DNA of 43,911 nt, from assembly GCA_964437425.1 (NCBI GenBank), contig CAYTGO010000022.1:1-43911 (forward strand), written 5' to 3'. Shown in pieces: positions 8,319 to 17,428 of the stretch. The stretch is from Scalindua sp964437425 (GTDB taxonomy: Bacteria; Planctomycetota; Brocadiia; Brocadiales; Scalinduaceae). The notes under the pieces are model-generated. The model did no database searches. It saw only the letters and a list, made by a program, of their open reading frames with translations, and had not been told where the DNA came from. A program made the translations under genes and the position numbers. How positions within the stretch are numbered: position 1 is the stretch's first letter; every line of letters begins with the position of its first letter.

Positions 8319-9206
8319 CTACCAAATATGTATCTCTTCTTCCAGAGAGACATTGTATTTTTCCTTGATGGTCTCTTTAATTATTTTTATCAGTTCAAGT
8401 ATATCAGTACTGGTAGCGCTCCCGGTGTTAACTATAAAATTTGCATGTTTTTCGGAAACAACAGCTCCTCCCACTTTTACTCCTTTGAGATTTGCCTTAT
8501 CAATAAGTTCTGCCGCCTTATATTCGGATGTATTTCTAAATATGCTTCCCGCGTTAAACGTTCCCAGAGGCTGACTTTCCTGTTTCTCATTATAGATTTC
8601 ATCCATCTTTTCCAGAACCACTTCTATCTTTGATTCATTAAGCTGGAATTCTACTTCAGTAACTATTTGTCCACTTAGATTACATCTACGGTATTCAAAA
8701 TCCACTTCTTCACGCATGTACTTAATAATAGTCCCGTCTAAAGTCATTGTAGTCAGAGACCTGATAGTGTCGCTTATATCTCCGTATTTCCCCCCTGCGT
8801 TCATCATTACCGCACCGCCAACAGTGCCAGGGATTCCTGCTAATGCCTCTAACCCTCCGAATCCACTTAAGGCTACCGTACGGATAAGCTGAGAAAGGTT
8901 TACGCCCGCCCCGCACAACACATATCTACCGTCTCTTTCTACATTTTTAAAATTTATTCCTCCTAAATGGATTACCACCCCTTTAACACCATTATCACCA
9001 ACAAGGAGGTTGGTGCCTTTTCCAAAAATATATATTTTCTTCTGTTCATCTTTACAGAACTGGAGCACTCTCTGAAGCTCTAAGGTACCCAATGGCTCCA
9101 CAAATATCTCTGCTGATCCCCCTGTCCTGAAAGAGGTATATTTTTGCAGGGGTACGTTATGCCTGAATATTTCACTAATAATTTCCGGACTTTTTATCAT
9201 ATTCAC
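8319..9206 (-). CDS. murB: UDP-N-acetylenolpyruvoylglucosamine reductase
   Basis: FAD enzyme that reduces UDP-GlcNAc-enolpyruvate to UDP-MurNAc with NADPH, in the cytoplasm. 295 residues, usual for the short (type II) form. Motifs: YTSFRTGG (23-30), FAD-binding GKGTNLLVGD (62-71), ALAGIPGTVGGAVMMNAG (121-138), Tyr172/Arg173, GSIFRN with proton-donor Ser221, and the C-terminal Glu in EEEIHIW. It follows murG by 35 bp and is the last wall gene before the signalling block. murC, usually between murG and murB, is not here. Confidence 0.95.
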   Translation of the reverse strand: MNMIKSPEIISEIFRHNVPLQKYTSFRTGGSAEIFVEPLGTLELQRVLQFCKDEQKKIYIFGKGTNLLVGDNGVKGVVIHLGGINFKNVERDGRYVLCGAGVNLSQLIRTVALSGFGGLEALAGIPGTVGGAVMMNAGGKYGDISDTIRSLTTMTLDGTIIKYMREEVDFEYRRCNLSGQIVTEVEFQLNESKIEVVLEKMDEIYNEKQESQPLGTFNAGSIFRNTSEYKAAELIDKANLKGVKVGGAVVSEKHANFIVNTGSATSTDILELIKIIKETIKEKYNVSLEEEIHIW

Positions 9207-9241
9207 TTTCGAGAATGTTCTAAATTTCAGAGCATTTCAAA

Positions 9242-10372
9242 CTAAACAGGACTAACAAAACTAAGCACATTCTTCTTCGCCTTTTTCTCTTTGAGTATCT
9301 GGCATATCTTATCGACAACCCTTGCAGCAGCAAGAGGCTTGTTCAGGCTTCTATTTATTCTCTTCATGTTATCCAGCCTTTCATCGTTCATGAGCAAATC
9401 AGATACAAGCTTCGTGACTCTTTCAGGCTCCAGTTCTTCCTGTTCAATGATCAGAGCCCCACCTGCACTTGACAATTCATAAGCGTTCCAATATTGATGA
9501 TTGTCTGTAGCATATGGATAGGGTATAAGAATTGCCGGAACTCCCACGGCAGTAATCTCTGCGATTGTATTTGCACCGGAACGGCTAATAACCAGGTCTG
9601 ATAATTTATAAGCAGCGCCTATATCATTATAAAATTCGTAAACAAAAGATTTTATCCCTGTACCGTTATAAACCTCTTTTGCTTCCTGATATCCATGTTT
9701 TCCTGTCAAGTGTATAATTTGCAGACCGGGAACCAATGCCTGAAGCTTCGGAATACTTTGCAGCATTACTTTATTTATAGCCTGTGCGCCCTGGCTACCA
9801 CCCATTATTAATAATGTCTTCTTTTGATTATTAAGCCCAAACGGATTGTCGCCTCCAGCAGCCTCGTTTTCTATAATACCACTCCTTATAGGCACACCAG
9901 TAACCGCAACATCTCCCTTTTTAAATCGTTCTTTTGAACTTTCCCAATGGCATAGAACTGCATCCGCCCATCTTGACATTTTTAAATTGGCCCTTCCCGG
10001 TATCGCATTCTGCTCTATCAAGACAATTGGAATACCAATGATATATGCAGCAACTACAGGAAGCGCTGAACCGTAACCACCCAAACCAACAATTATATCC
10101 GGCTTAATTATAAAAAGATTAATTAGAGAATGTGTTATCCCGATAAGAGAAGCAAAGATAAATAGAGGTAAGCGAATAAACGATGTTGGCTTACATGCCA
10201 TAATGGGCTTAAACTCATAGCTACTTTTTTCTATATATTTCGACTCTTTTTTCCTATTGGTACCAAAGAAAATAATGCGTGTACCGGGAAACCGTGACGA
10301 TATTTCCTGTGCAATGCTTAGACCAGCCATTAAATGACCTCCTGTACCTCCACCGGCAAAGACAATTTTCAA
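9242..10372 (-). CDS. murG: UDP-GlcNAc:undecaprenyl-PP-MurNAc-pentapeptide transferase
   Basis: Family GT28 glycosyltransferase that turns lipid I into lipid II at the inner face of the membrane. 376 residues. The N-terminal loop GGGTGGHLMAGLSIA (7-21), VGLGGYGSALPV, the UDP-binding IMGGSQGAQAIN, and the C-terminal VISRSGANTIAEI and PYPYATDNHQYWNA are all typical. The start overlaps the end of ftsW by 4 bp (ATGA), indicating coupled translation. Confidence 0.96.
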   Translation of the reverse strand: MKIVFAGGGTGGHLMAGLSIAQEISSRFPGTRIIFFGTNRKKESKYIEKSSYEFKPIMACKPTSFIRLPLFIFASLIGITHSLINLFIIKPDIIVGLGGYGSALPVVAAYIIGIPIVLIEQNAIPGRANLKMSRWADAVLCHWESSKERFKKGDVAVTGVPIRSGIIENEAAGGDNPFGLNNQKKTLLIMGGSQGAQAINKVMLQSIPKLQALVPGLQIIHLTGKHGYQEAKEVYNGTGIKSFVYEFYNDIGAAYKLSDLVISRSGANTIAEITAVGVPAILIPYPYATDNHQYWNAYELSSAGGALIIEQEELEPERVTKLVSDLLMNDERLDNMKRINRSLNKPLAAARVVDKICQILKEKKAKKNVLSFVSPV

Positions 10373-11595
10373 GTGGCAACACTCCTATTAATTTCAGCAT
10401 TATCTGCCGAAACATCAGTTTTTCCTGATTGCTTAGCGATATTTAAAAGTATCCCTATCGCCAACATAGATAATAGTATTGATGAACCTCCCGTGCTGAT
10501 GAACGGCAATGGCAGCCCCTTTGTCGGTATGGATCCGGTAACCACAGCCATATTGATAGCCGCCTGCAAACCAAGCGAGATGGTTATGCCTAATGAGAGG
10601 AAAAAACCAAATGGGTCAGATGTCGCTTTACAAACTCTTATACCCTGCCATGTCAACATGGCAAACATAACAACGACACATGTCGTCCCTATAAATCCGA
10701 ATTCCTCGCCTATTATTGAGAAGACAAAATCGTTATCACTCATCGGCAGGAAAAACAATTTCTGACGGCTCTCTCCCATTCCCAAACCAGCTATACCCCC
10801 GGAACCAAGTGCAATCCAGGATTGAATTATTTGATAGCCAATTCCCATAGGATCTTTCCAGGGGTCAAGAAACGCCAGCAGTCTGTTGTGACGGTATGTT
10901 GGAATATTGTGCATAATTTGATAAATATGAGGAATTGAAGCGATCATTGTAAACATCACATAAATTATCCTGGTACCTCCTACCATTATCAGAACAAATG
11001 TAATCATTGAGATAAACATGGCTGTACCAAAATCCGGCTCTTTAAGAATAAGCAAGGAAACAACACCTATTAATACAATCGGAATGACAAAGCCTCTTAC
11101 AAAAGTAGACATTTTTTCCCGGTTCTTTGCAATATAGCCCGACATGAAAATAAGCATTGCAAGTTTCGCAAATTCTGATGGTTGGTATCCAAAATAGCTT
11201 CCGAATCTTATCCACCGACGAGCACCATAAGTAACTGTTCCTATATCCGGAATAAGCACAACAACCAGACCGGCAAGCGCAATTATGAAAATTGCAGTAC
11301 TATATTTTTGCAGATAATGATAATCAATTCTCATCATGATCAACATGCCTACTATTGCAATGGCGACCCACATAATATGCCTTAAGAAAGCAGTGTTCAT
11401 TGTATGGGTGCTATCGGTCACTTTCGCAGAGCTTGTACTGTAAATCATAATTATTCCGATTACGAGGAAAGTCGTAACAAGATACATTATGACATTTATT
11501 GGCTCTAAACTACGTATGGCGGCAAAGCTGCTACCTGCATTTTGATCAGATTGCACATCTTTACCATATGCATGTTCACTTCTAAATACATTCAT
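10369..11595 (-). CDS. ftsW: SEDS peptidoglycan glycosyltransferase FtsW
   Basis: Polytopic membrane enzyme that polymerises lipid II at the septum together with FtsI. 408 residues with about ten hydrophobic segments after a roughly 35-residue cytoplasmic head. Family stretches include RRWIRFGSYFGYQPSEFAKL, LLILKEPDFGTAMF, DPMGIGYQIIQSWIALGSGG and the C-terminal GLPLPFISTGGSS. It overlaps mraY upstream and murG downstream by 4 bp each, so the three genes form one translation-coupled unit. murD, often between mraY and ftsW, is missing. Confidence 0.95.
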   Translation of the reverse strand: MNVFRSEHAYGKDVQSDQNAGSSFAAIRSLEPINVIMYLVTTFLVIGIIMIYSTSSAKVTDSTHTMNTAFLRHIMWVAIAIVGMLIMMRIDYHYLQKYSTAIFIIALAGLVVVLIPDIGTVTYGARRWIRFGSYFGYQPSEFAKLAMLIFMSGYIAKNREKMSTFVRGFVIPIVLIGVVSLLILKEPDFGTAMFISMITFVLIMVGGTRIIYVMFTMIASIPHIYQIMHNIPTYRHNRLLAFLDPWKDPMGIGYQIIQSWIALGSGGIAGLGMGESRQKLFFLPMSDNDFVFSIIGEEFGFIGTTCVVVMFAMLTWQGIRVCKATSDPFGFFLSLGITISLGLQAAINMAVVTGSIPTKGLPLPFISTGGSSILLSMLAIGILLNIAKQSGKTDVSADNAEINRSVAT

Positions 11596-12686
11596 AATTT
11601 CAGTGTTATCAAACTAAAGAGTGCCATTATTGCGGCAATTATAAAAAATCTCATCGTAACCTTGGTCTCCGGCCAACCCTTAAATTGAAAGTGATGGTGT
11701 ATGGGTGCACACAAAAACAACCTCTTACGTGTAAATTTAAATACACAAACCTGTAATAGAACGGAAACGGCTTCTACAATAAAGATACTTCCTATAAAAA
11801 AAATAAGAAGTTCCTGTTTTACAATAATAGCTACAATTCCAAGTATGCCACCTAATGGTAATGAGCCCACATCTCCCATAAATGTCTGCGCAGGGAAGCA
11901 ATTAAACCACATAAACCCCAGCCCGGCGCCCACCAATGCAGAGCAGAAAATACTTAGTTCACCGGCACCTGCTATGTAAGGAACTTGTAAGTAGCTGCTA
12001 AAGTCAATCCTTCCTACAATATAAGCTATTAATGTAAATGCCATACCAGCAATCACCGTACAGCCAATTGACAGCCCGTCAAGACCGTCAGTAAGGTTGA
12101 CGGCATTTGACATTCCTACTATGAAGAACATTACCATCAACACATAAAATGCTCCAAGGTCAGGTCTCACTCCTTTGAGGAATGGGATTACAAGTCTTGT
12201 TCCTTCTTCAATATCCTTGAAATGAAAGTACAGTATTAAGCCTATTATCAACCCCAGTCCGCATTGGAAAAAAAGCTTTGACCCACTGGTTAAACCCGAT
12301 GCGTGCTTTTGCGTCAGCTTTATGTAATCATCAAAAAATCCTAGTATGCCTAGCCAGACAGCCGTAAACAGAACTAATAAAATGTATATATTAAAAATAT
12401 CACACCAGAGCACGGTAGAGATAATTATTGCAATCAAAATGATAATACCGCCCATTGTAGGTACGTTTTTTTTATCACTGTGGAGATCTTTTAGTGTTTC
12501 AGATTCTGTTTTAGAAGTATCCTCCGAAACATTACGCCTTTTAAGTATCTTTATTACTTGTGATCCTACAAGTACGCTTATAAAAAAAGCCGTAATAGCA
12601 GCCAGGCCTGCCCTAAATGATATATATCTTATTAGCTCAAGCCCCTGAACATATTCATGTAGAGGATAAATCAATTTATAAAACAA
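11592..12686 (-). CDS. mraY: Phospho-N-acetylmuramoyl-pentapeptide transferase
   Basis: Integral membrane enzyme that makes lipid I by moving phospho-MurNAc-pentapeptide to undecaprenyl phosphate. 364 residues with about ten membrane segments. Signatures: KNVPTMGGI (73-81), DDYIKL with catalytic Asp pair at 119-120, NLTDGLDG at 197-204, FNCFPAQTFMGDVGSL and the cytoplasmic APIHHHFQFKGW. 58 bp separate it from murF. Confidence 0.96.
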   Translation of the reverse strand: MFYKLIYPLHEYVQGLELIRYISFRAGLAAITAFFISVLVGSQVIKILKRRNVSEDTSKTESETLKDLHSDKKNVPTMGGIIILIAIIISTVLWCDIFNIYILLVLFTAVWLGILGFFDDYIKLTQKHASGLTSGSKLFFQCGLGLIIGLILYFHFKDIEEGTRLVIPFLKGVRPDLGAFYVLMVMFFIVGMSNAVNLTDGLDGLSIGCTVIAGMAFTLIAYIVGRIDFSSYLQVPYIAGAGELSIFCSALVGAGLGFMWFNCFPAQTFMGDVGSLPLGGILGIVAIIVKQELLIFFIGSIFIVEAVSVLLQVCVFKFTRKRLFLCAPIHHHFQFKGWPETKVTMRFFIIAAIMALFSLITLKL

Positions 12687-12744
12687 TTTTTTTCTCCATA
12701 GCGACTAATAACTCTGTAAAAGCCTATCTGGCAATTCCGTAGAC

Positions 12745-14175
12745 TCAAACCAGGCTCAGCATTGCAGAATTGTTTTCGTCTTTCCTTGAGAAACAATTCT
12801 CAATCTGATGCACAACATTCTCAAGCTGCATTCCTCTCGACCCTTTTATCAGAACGGTATCATCTTTCTTTAATTGTGAGGCAACAAAAGAAGATATCTC
12901 TTCCGAGGTTTCGCAGCTCCGAGTTCTCTCTTCCGGAATACCATTGGCAATTGCTTCTTCTGCGACAAACCTGGAAAAAGAACCTACTGTCCACAAGACA
13001 TCGACACCAGACTTGGCAACTTTTGCACCAATTTCTCTATGCAGACTTTCCGCGTAATCTCCCAACTCCAGCATATCCCCGCATACGAGAATCTTCCTGC
13101 CAGGAGTAGTCAATTGTGAAAATTCATCTAATGCGGCAGACATTGAAGAGGGATTTGAGTTATATCCGTCGTTTATTACTACTATGTCACCGCAAACCTG
13201 TTTTTCCATCCGCATAGGTGGAAGCTTGAAATCAACAAGTTTGCCACATATATCTCCCATGCCAATACCAGCTGCATTACAGACCGCTATAGCAGCCATT
13301 GCATTATAGATATTGTGCTTGCCTAATACATTTAGTCTGAAATCGAAAACATCGTTTATAGTAAAGGCGAAACCGGAATCACTACGTTTAACGTTTGATG
13401 CTCTTATATCAGCACCTTCGTTAAAACCAAAAGTTATAACCTTTCCATCAAAACGGTTTGCAATCCGATTACACCATTCATCATCAGCATTCGTGATCAA
13501 AACACCATCTTCAGCTATATTTTCGATGAGTTCTGCTTTCGCATCTGCAACACCTTCAATACTACCAAGCCCTTCAAGATGTGTGCAGGATATGTTGGTT
13601 AGAACGGTGAAGTCAGAGAAAATAATTTCTGATAACCGTCTAATCTCTCCGGGAGCATTAGTACCCATTTCTACAACACAGAAATCCTGAGTGAAATCTG
13701 AATCGAAGATTGTTAACGGCACTCCGATATAATTATTAAAACTCTTTCTGGATCTGGTTACGTTTTTAAAATTACGAAGAACATGATAAATTATGTCTTT
13801 AGTTGTTGTTTTGCCATTGCTGCCTGTCACTGCAACAAAATCAGTTCTCAAGCTTTTACGGTAGAACTTTGCAAGGTCACCCAAAGCTTTTAATGTATCA
13901 GCTGCTTCTATTAAGATGCGTTTCTCAAATCCCTTGAGCAATGAATAAACGGCATCTTTCTCACTTGATATTACCGCTCCGGCAGCACCATTTGAAATAG
14001 CCTGATCAACAAATTTATGGCCATTAAAATTTTCACCCTCCAGAGCAAAAAACAGCTCCCCTTCTTTTATAGATCTTGAGTCTGTAGATATTCCCGTAAC
14101 ATGTGATTCAGGGCTACCAAGTAATAACTCCCCTTTAATTGCCTTTAAGACATCAGAAATTTCTATATTATTCAT
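12745..14175 (-). CDS. murF: UDP-MurNAc-tripeptide--D-alanyl-D-alanine ligase
   Basis: Mur ligase that adds the D-Ala-D-Ala made by Ddl to UDP-MurNAc-tripeptide. 476 residues. The N-terminal substrate domain (STDSRSIKEGELFFALEGEN) is followed by the ATP loop VTGSNGKTTTKD (116-127), VVEMGTNAPGEIRRL and the C-terminal domain with INDGYNSNPSSM. It is downstream of the transglutaminase-like gene (48 bp) and upstream of mraY. Confidence 0.96.
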   Translation of the reverse strand: MNNIEISDVLKAIKGELLLGSPESHVTGISTDSRSIKEGELFFALEGENFNGHKFVDQAISNGAAGAVISSEKDAVYSLLKGFEKRILIEAADTLKALGDLAKFYRKSLRTDFVAVTGSNGKTTTKDIIYHVLRNFKNVTRSRKSFNNYIGVPLTIFDSDFTQDFCVVEMGTNAPGEIRRLSEIIFSDFTVLTNISCTHLEGLGSIEGVADAKAELIENIAEDGVLITNADDEWCNRIANRFDGKVITFGFNEGADIRASNVKRSDSGFAFTINDVFDFRLNVLGKHNIYNAMAAIAVCNAAGIGMGDICGKLVDFKLPPMRMEKQVCGDIVVINDGYNSNPSSMSAALDEFSQLTTPGRKILVCGDMLELGDYAESLHREIGAKVAKSGVDVLWTVGSFSRFVAEEAIANGIPEERTRSCETSEEISSFVASQLKKDDTVLIKGSRGMQLENVVHQIENCFSRKDENNSAMLSLV

Positions 14176-14223
14176 TTTTCTTTATCTTCTGCGATTCAGG
14201 TTATTTTTAGAGTTAATGTAATT

Positions 14224-15309
14224 CTAACTTCCAAAAGCGAATAGCATGCTTGATTCAGAATCTTCTTTCTGTTTTTCATATCTAGTAAAGAGCTCATAAA
14301 GTTTTTTCAAAATACTGGATATTTCTTTATCCATAGTGGGAAGCCTGTTTGCCCTGGTTGAGTGTCTATGAGATATCGTACCTTTATATGACTTCTTCTG
14401 CGCATCCAGGAGATATTCAATGAAACCGTAATCCGGATCGAAGTACGAATCCATCCCTTGCAAAATATTTAAATTCCTGGAATAAAACTCTATGAAGTTT
14501 GCTGACGTACATAAATCAATTAACGATTGATATACCTGCCAACTATCAGGCTTAGACACCAGGCTGGACAATCTACAAAATTCTGAGTGTGTAATCGTAA
14601 ATATAGGCTTTCTGAATTCGGTTTTTTCAACAATTTCCAACGGTATTATTCCATCCCAATCTTTATAGAAGCCCTCTACAATATATTGCTCCCCGGCTCT
14701 ACCTGTCAGCTGAGACCACACATGAGCCCTGGCGATTCTACTATTTTTATCGATTACCCAACCCCAGACAATTCTTGTATTTTTCTGCATTGAGGCTAGA
14801 TGTGATTCAAAGAGAAAGACTGCATCCTCACAATCACCCTCTTTTGACTTCCTGGTTTCATATGGAGTCTGCCAGACGTCTGTCCTGGGTTGTTCCGGTG
14901 TGTATTCCATATTGAAAGCGATATCCTTGTATGCTTCATATATATATTTCCCATTTTCGAACATTACTTCGCACCAATTCTTATACATGAAATTGTCACT
15001 CAGCTTTCCATCACTATCAAGGTATGAACACTCATCTGGCACTGGTTTGTATACCGGTTTTGAAAAACTATCTGCATGAGAATATTCGGCGGTATAAGTT
15101 ATTCCCGCCAGTATGGATTTGTTGCCCCGGTTAATTCTTTCTGGCAGGAACTGCCCGTCGGCAAGCTCTTGCTCACCAGAACACACCACTTCAACTGGTG
15201 GTGATGGATCTGGCTGATCATTACCAATCGCATAGGATAGGTCAAACAAGCTTAACATTATGTAAATGCAATTCAGACTAGTAATTGTTTTCAACCCTTT
15301 TGTCATCAT
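14224..15309 (-). CDS. Secreted transglutaminase-like cysteine protein of unknown role
   Basis: 361 residues. The N-terminal hydrophobic stretch with a possible cleavage site after Ala27 (DLSYA) suggests export. The core resembles transglutaminase-like cysteine proteinases: Cys160 in EGDCEDAVFLFESHL, His196 in ARAHVWSQL and an acidic residue at 217 or 219 in GFYKDWDGIIP give a plausible Cys-His-Asp triad. The C-terminal third (about 240-361) is helical-looking with no recognised domain. It lies between murE and murF, where no such gene is normally found, so a role in wall or envelope modification (peptidase or amide-bond transfer) is tempting but inferred. The start has AAAGG upstream; ATG codons at 15309 and 15306 are both possible. 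Confidence 0.7.
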   Translation of the reverse strand: MMTKGLKTITSLNCIYIMLSLFDLSYAIGNDQPDPSPPVEVVCSGEQELADGQFLPERINRGNKSILAGITYTAEYSHADSFSKPVYKPVPDECSYLDSDGKLSDNFMYKNWCEVMFENGKYIYEAYKDIAFNMEYTPEQPRTDVWQTPYETRKSKEGDCEDAVFLFESHLASMQKNTRIVWGWVIDKNSRIARAHVWSQLTGRAGEQYIVEGFYKDWDGIIPLEIVEKTEFRKPIFTITHSEFCRLSSLVSKPDSWQVYQSLIDLCTSANFIEFYSRNLNILQGMDSYFDPDYGFIEYLLDAQKKSYKGTISHRHSTRANRLPTMDKEISSILKKLYELFTRYEKQKEDSESSMLFAFGS

Positions 15310-15398
15310 TTACTTACCTTTCAAATAAAAATATTAAAAAAGGCTAAAGGATCAGAATACAACATTTATACCCAATCTTTATTCATGTAACTTGTTCA

Positions 15399-17008
15399 TC
15401 ACTGTTTTTTCGAAAGTATCTTTTTAACTACCTCCCTGTCATCAAATGGAACTATGGTATCTTTGACTATTTGATATTTTTCATGTCCCTTTCCGGCAAT
15501 AAGAATAAGATCATCATCTTTTGCCTCAGAAAGAGCTCCCTCTATTGCTTTATATCTGTTTGTTTGAATATGAAACGATCGCCCCGGCTTTATTCCCGTT
15601 TTTATGTCATCTATAATATTCAAAGAATCCTCTGAACGCGGATTATCATTTGTCAGCCAGAAAATGTCAGATTTTTCGTCAGCAATTCTTCCCATTTGCG
15701 GACGTTTTTCTTTATCTCTATCACCACCACAGCCAAAAACAAGCAGTATCCTTCCTTTGACCAGATTTTTTAGTGCACATAGTACCGTTTCAAGAGCATG
15801 AGGCGTATGGGCGTAGTCAACAACAACTTTAAANNNNNNNNNNNNNNNNNNNNNNNNNNNNNNNNNNNNNNNNNNNNNNNNNNNNNNNNNNNNNNNNNNN
15901 NNNNNNNNNNNNNNNNNNNNNNNNNNNNNNNNNATAGTACCGTTTCAAGAGCATGAGGCGTATGGGCGTAGTCAACAACAACTTTAAAGCCACGATCGCA
16001 AGGCACGTTTTCCAGTCTCCCCGGCACAATAGATGCCGTTTCTATACCAGATTTTATCACATCAAGTTCAAATCCAAGCGAGATTGCACCGGCAACGGAT
16101 GCAAGTGCATTGTAAACATTGTGCAAACCCACAAATGGTATTTTCACATCCATTTCTCTTCCAGAATAACTTAACTTGATCGTAATATTACTTGCGGACT
16201 CTTTACATATTTCCGCTTTTATATCAGCATCATTCTTTATTCCATACCATAGGGTCTTAGCATTAGTTCTATCGGCAAAATATTTACTAAACTCGTCATC
16301 CGCATTCAATACCGCAAAAGAATCTTTTTTTAAATTCTTGAATAACTCTGCCTTCGCATCCATATAATTTGAAAATGTTTTATGATAATCCATGTGTTCA
16401 GTGGTTATATTGGTAAAAACAGCAGTCTTAAAATCAATATTCTCAATCCTGTGCTGAATAGCTGAGTGAGAAGATACTTCCATAACTGCAAATTTCATCT
16501 TTGCCGCTACCATTTCTGCGATGAGCTGTTGAAGCTCAACAGATTCAGGGGTTGTTTCCTTAGCAGTTACAATCTTTTTGCCTATTTGATAATTAATCGT
16601 ACCGATTAACCCTGCCTCATATCCTGCTTTTTCAATTATCGATTTGGTTAGAAATGTAGTAGTCGTTTTTCCATTTGTGCCAGTTACACCAACAAGATTA
16701 ATTTTTTGAGATGGGTTGTTATAGAAGCAACAACTCAAAGAGGAAAGTGCTTTTCTAGTGTTATGTACAATTATTTGAGGAATATTTGTATCTAGAGAAG
16801 ACCGTTCCTCGCTAACTATTGCTTGTGCACCACATTCAATAGATTTTTTAATGAAATTATGCCCGTCCGTTTTATAACCCTTTATTGCAACGTAGAGGAA
16901 ACCTGGTCTTACCTTTCTTGAATCATTGGTAATACCTGTAATCTCAGTATCACACAGGTTGTATGTCCCCATTGTGCCCAAATGGTGAACCAACGTACTT
17001 AATTTCAT
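15399..17008 (-). CDS. murE: UDP-MurNAc-L-Ala-D-Glu--meso-diaminopimelate ligase (interrupted by assembly gap)
   Basis: Mur ligase adding the third peptide residue. The N-terminal part (from ATG 17008) has NDSRKVRPGFLYVAIKG, the ATP loop VTGTNGKTTT (108-117), TTPESVELQQL and DYAHTPHALE; the C-terminal part has GCGGDRDKEKRPQMGR, the diaminopimelate-specifying DNPR motif and GKGHEKYQ. A run of 100 N (15834-15933) separates them and breaks the frame. The 55 bp left of the gap (15779-15833) are repeated exactly to its right (15934-15988); removing the gap and one copy leaves 1455 bp, 484 codons plus stop, in one frame and of normal length. So the gene is almost certainly intact. The upstream neighbour is a 76-residue unknown protein, 16 bp away. 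Confidence 0.95.
15834..15933. other. 100-N scaffold gap with duplicated flanks
   Basis: Exactly 100 N inside murE, flanked by identical 55-bp copies (15779-15833 and 15934-15988). This is what two overlapping contigs joined by a default-size gap look like; the true gap is probably absent. Confidence 0.95.
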
Positions 17009-17024
17009 TAAAAAACCATAATCA

Positions 17025-17255
17025 CTATGTTGAAATTTTTAAAGAAAGGTCAAATTTCTGTATACCTATTTCATGTTGAGAAACAGAATCGAACACTTGC
17101 TTTGTTTTGTTTATTACTTCTATTTCATCTGAATATTCACTATACAATCTTTCCCATACCTCATGATTTTTCCATTTAGCATCTTCGAGTTCCTTTGCAT
17201 CAGCATACTTACACCAGGTAAGAAAATTATGTTTTTCCAATTCCTTTAACGTCAT
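17025..17255 (-). CDS. Small hypothetical protein between ftsI and murE
   Basis: 76 residues, charged, rich in Lys and Glu, with a tryptophan- and aromatic-rich centre (KWKNHEVWERLYSEYSDEIE) and no membrane segment or signal peptide. I do not recognise a family. The ATG at 17255 has a good ribosome-binding site (AAAGGGAGAG), and the gene is on the strand of its neighbours in a compact operon, so it is probably real. It is separated from ftsI by a 173-bp leader holding a mini-ORF and a strong hairpin. Its place between two wall genes suggests a link to division or wall growth, but nothing in the sequence shows it. Confidence 0.65.
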   Translation of the reverse strand: MTLKELEKHNFLTWCKYADAKELEDAKWKNHEVWERLYSEYSDEIEVINKTKQVFDSVSQHEIGIQKFDLSLKIST

Positions 17256-17291
17256 AGACTCTCCCTTTAAAATGATTAAGAAATTAAATAC

Positions 17292-17336
17292 GATACCCTA
17301 CACTGACCCCAAAAAATTGAGGCAGTATAGGGTATC
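17292..17336 (-). promoter_or_regulatory. 45-nt hairpin in the ftsI-murE spacer
   Basis: GATACCCTACACTG and CAGTATAGGGTATC pair over 14 positions with one mismatch, around a 17-nt loop that can add a short CC/GG stem. There is no T-run on the minus strand, so it is not a normal intrinsic terminator. It may stabilise or process the transcript, or attenuate it together with the mini-ORF just upstream. Confidence 0.5.
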
Positions 17337-17358
17337 AATACATCACCCACTGATGTAC

Positions 17359-17382
17359 CTACCTTCCAGCATTTTTGACCAT
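17359..17382 (-). CDS. Possible 7-codon leader peptide
   Basis: ATG at 17382 starts MVKNAGR followed by TAG. It is preceded by GGAGGGAGG with short spacing, one of the strongest ribosome-binding sites in the window, and is followed 22 bases later by the 45-nt hairpin. That order resembles a translated leader controlling downstream structure. The peptide has no run of one amino acid that would point to a specific attenuation signal. Confidence 0.3.
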   Translation of the reverse strand: MVKNAGR

Positions 17383-17428
17383 TAACCACCTCCCTCCGTA
17401 ACAAGTAATAAAATTTCTCCCCACTAAA

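Noticed and set aside
15399..15695. Separate 98-codon MurE C-terminal fragment as a pseudogene
   Set aside because: The duplicated 55-bp flanks show that the break is an assembly effect.
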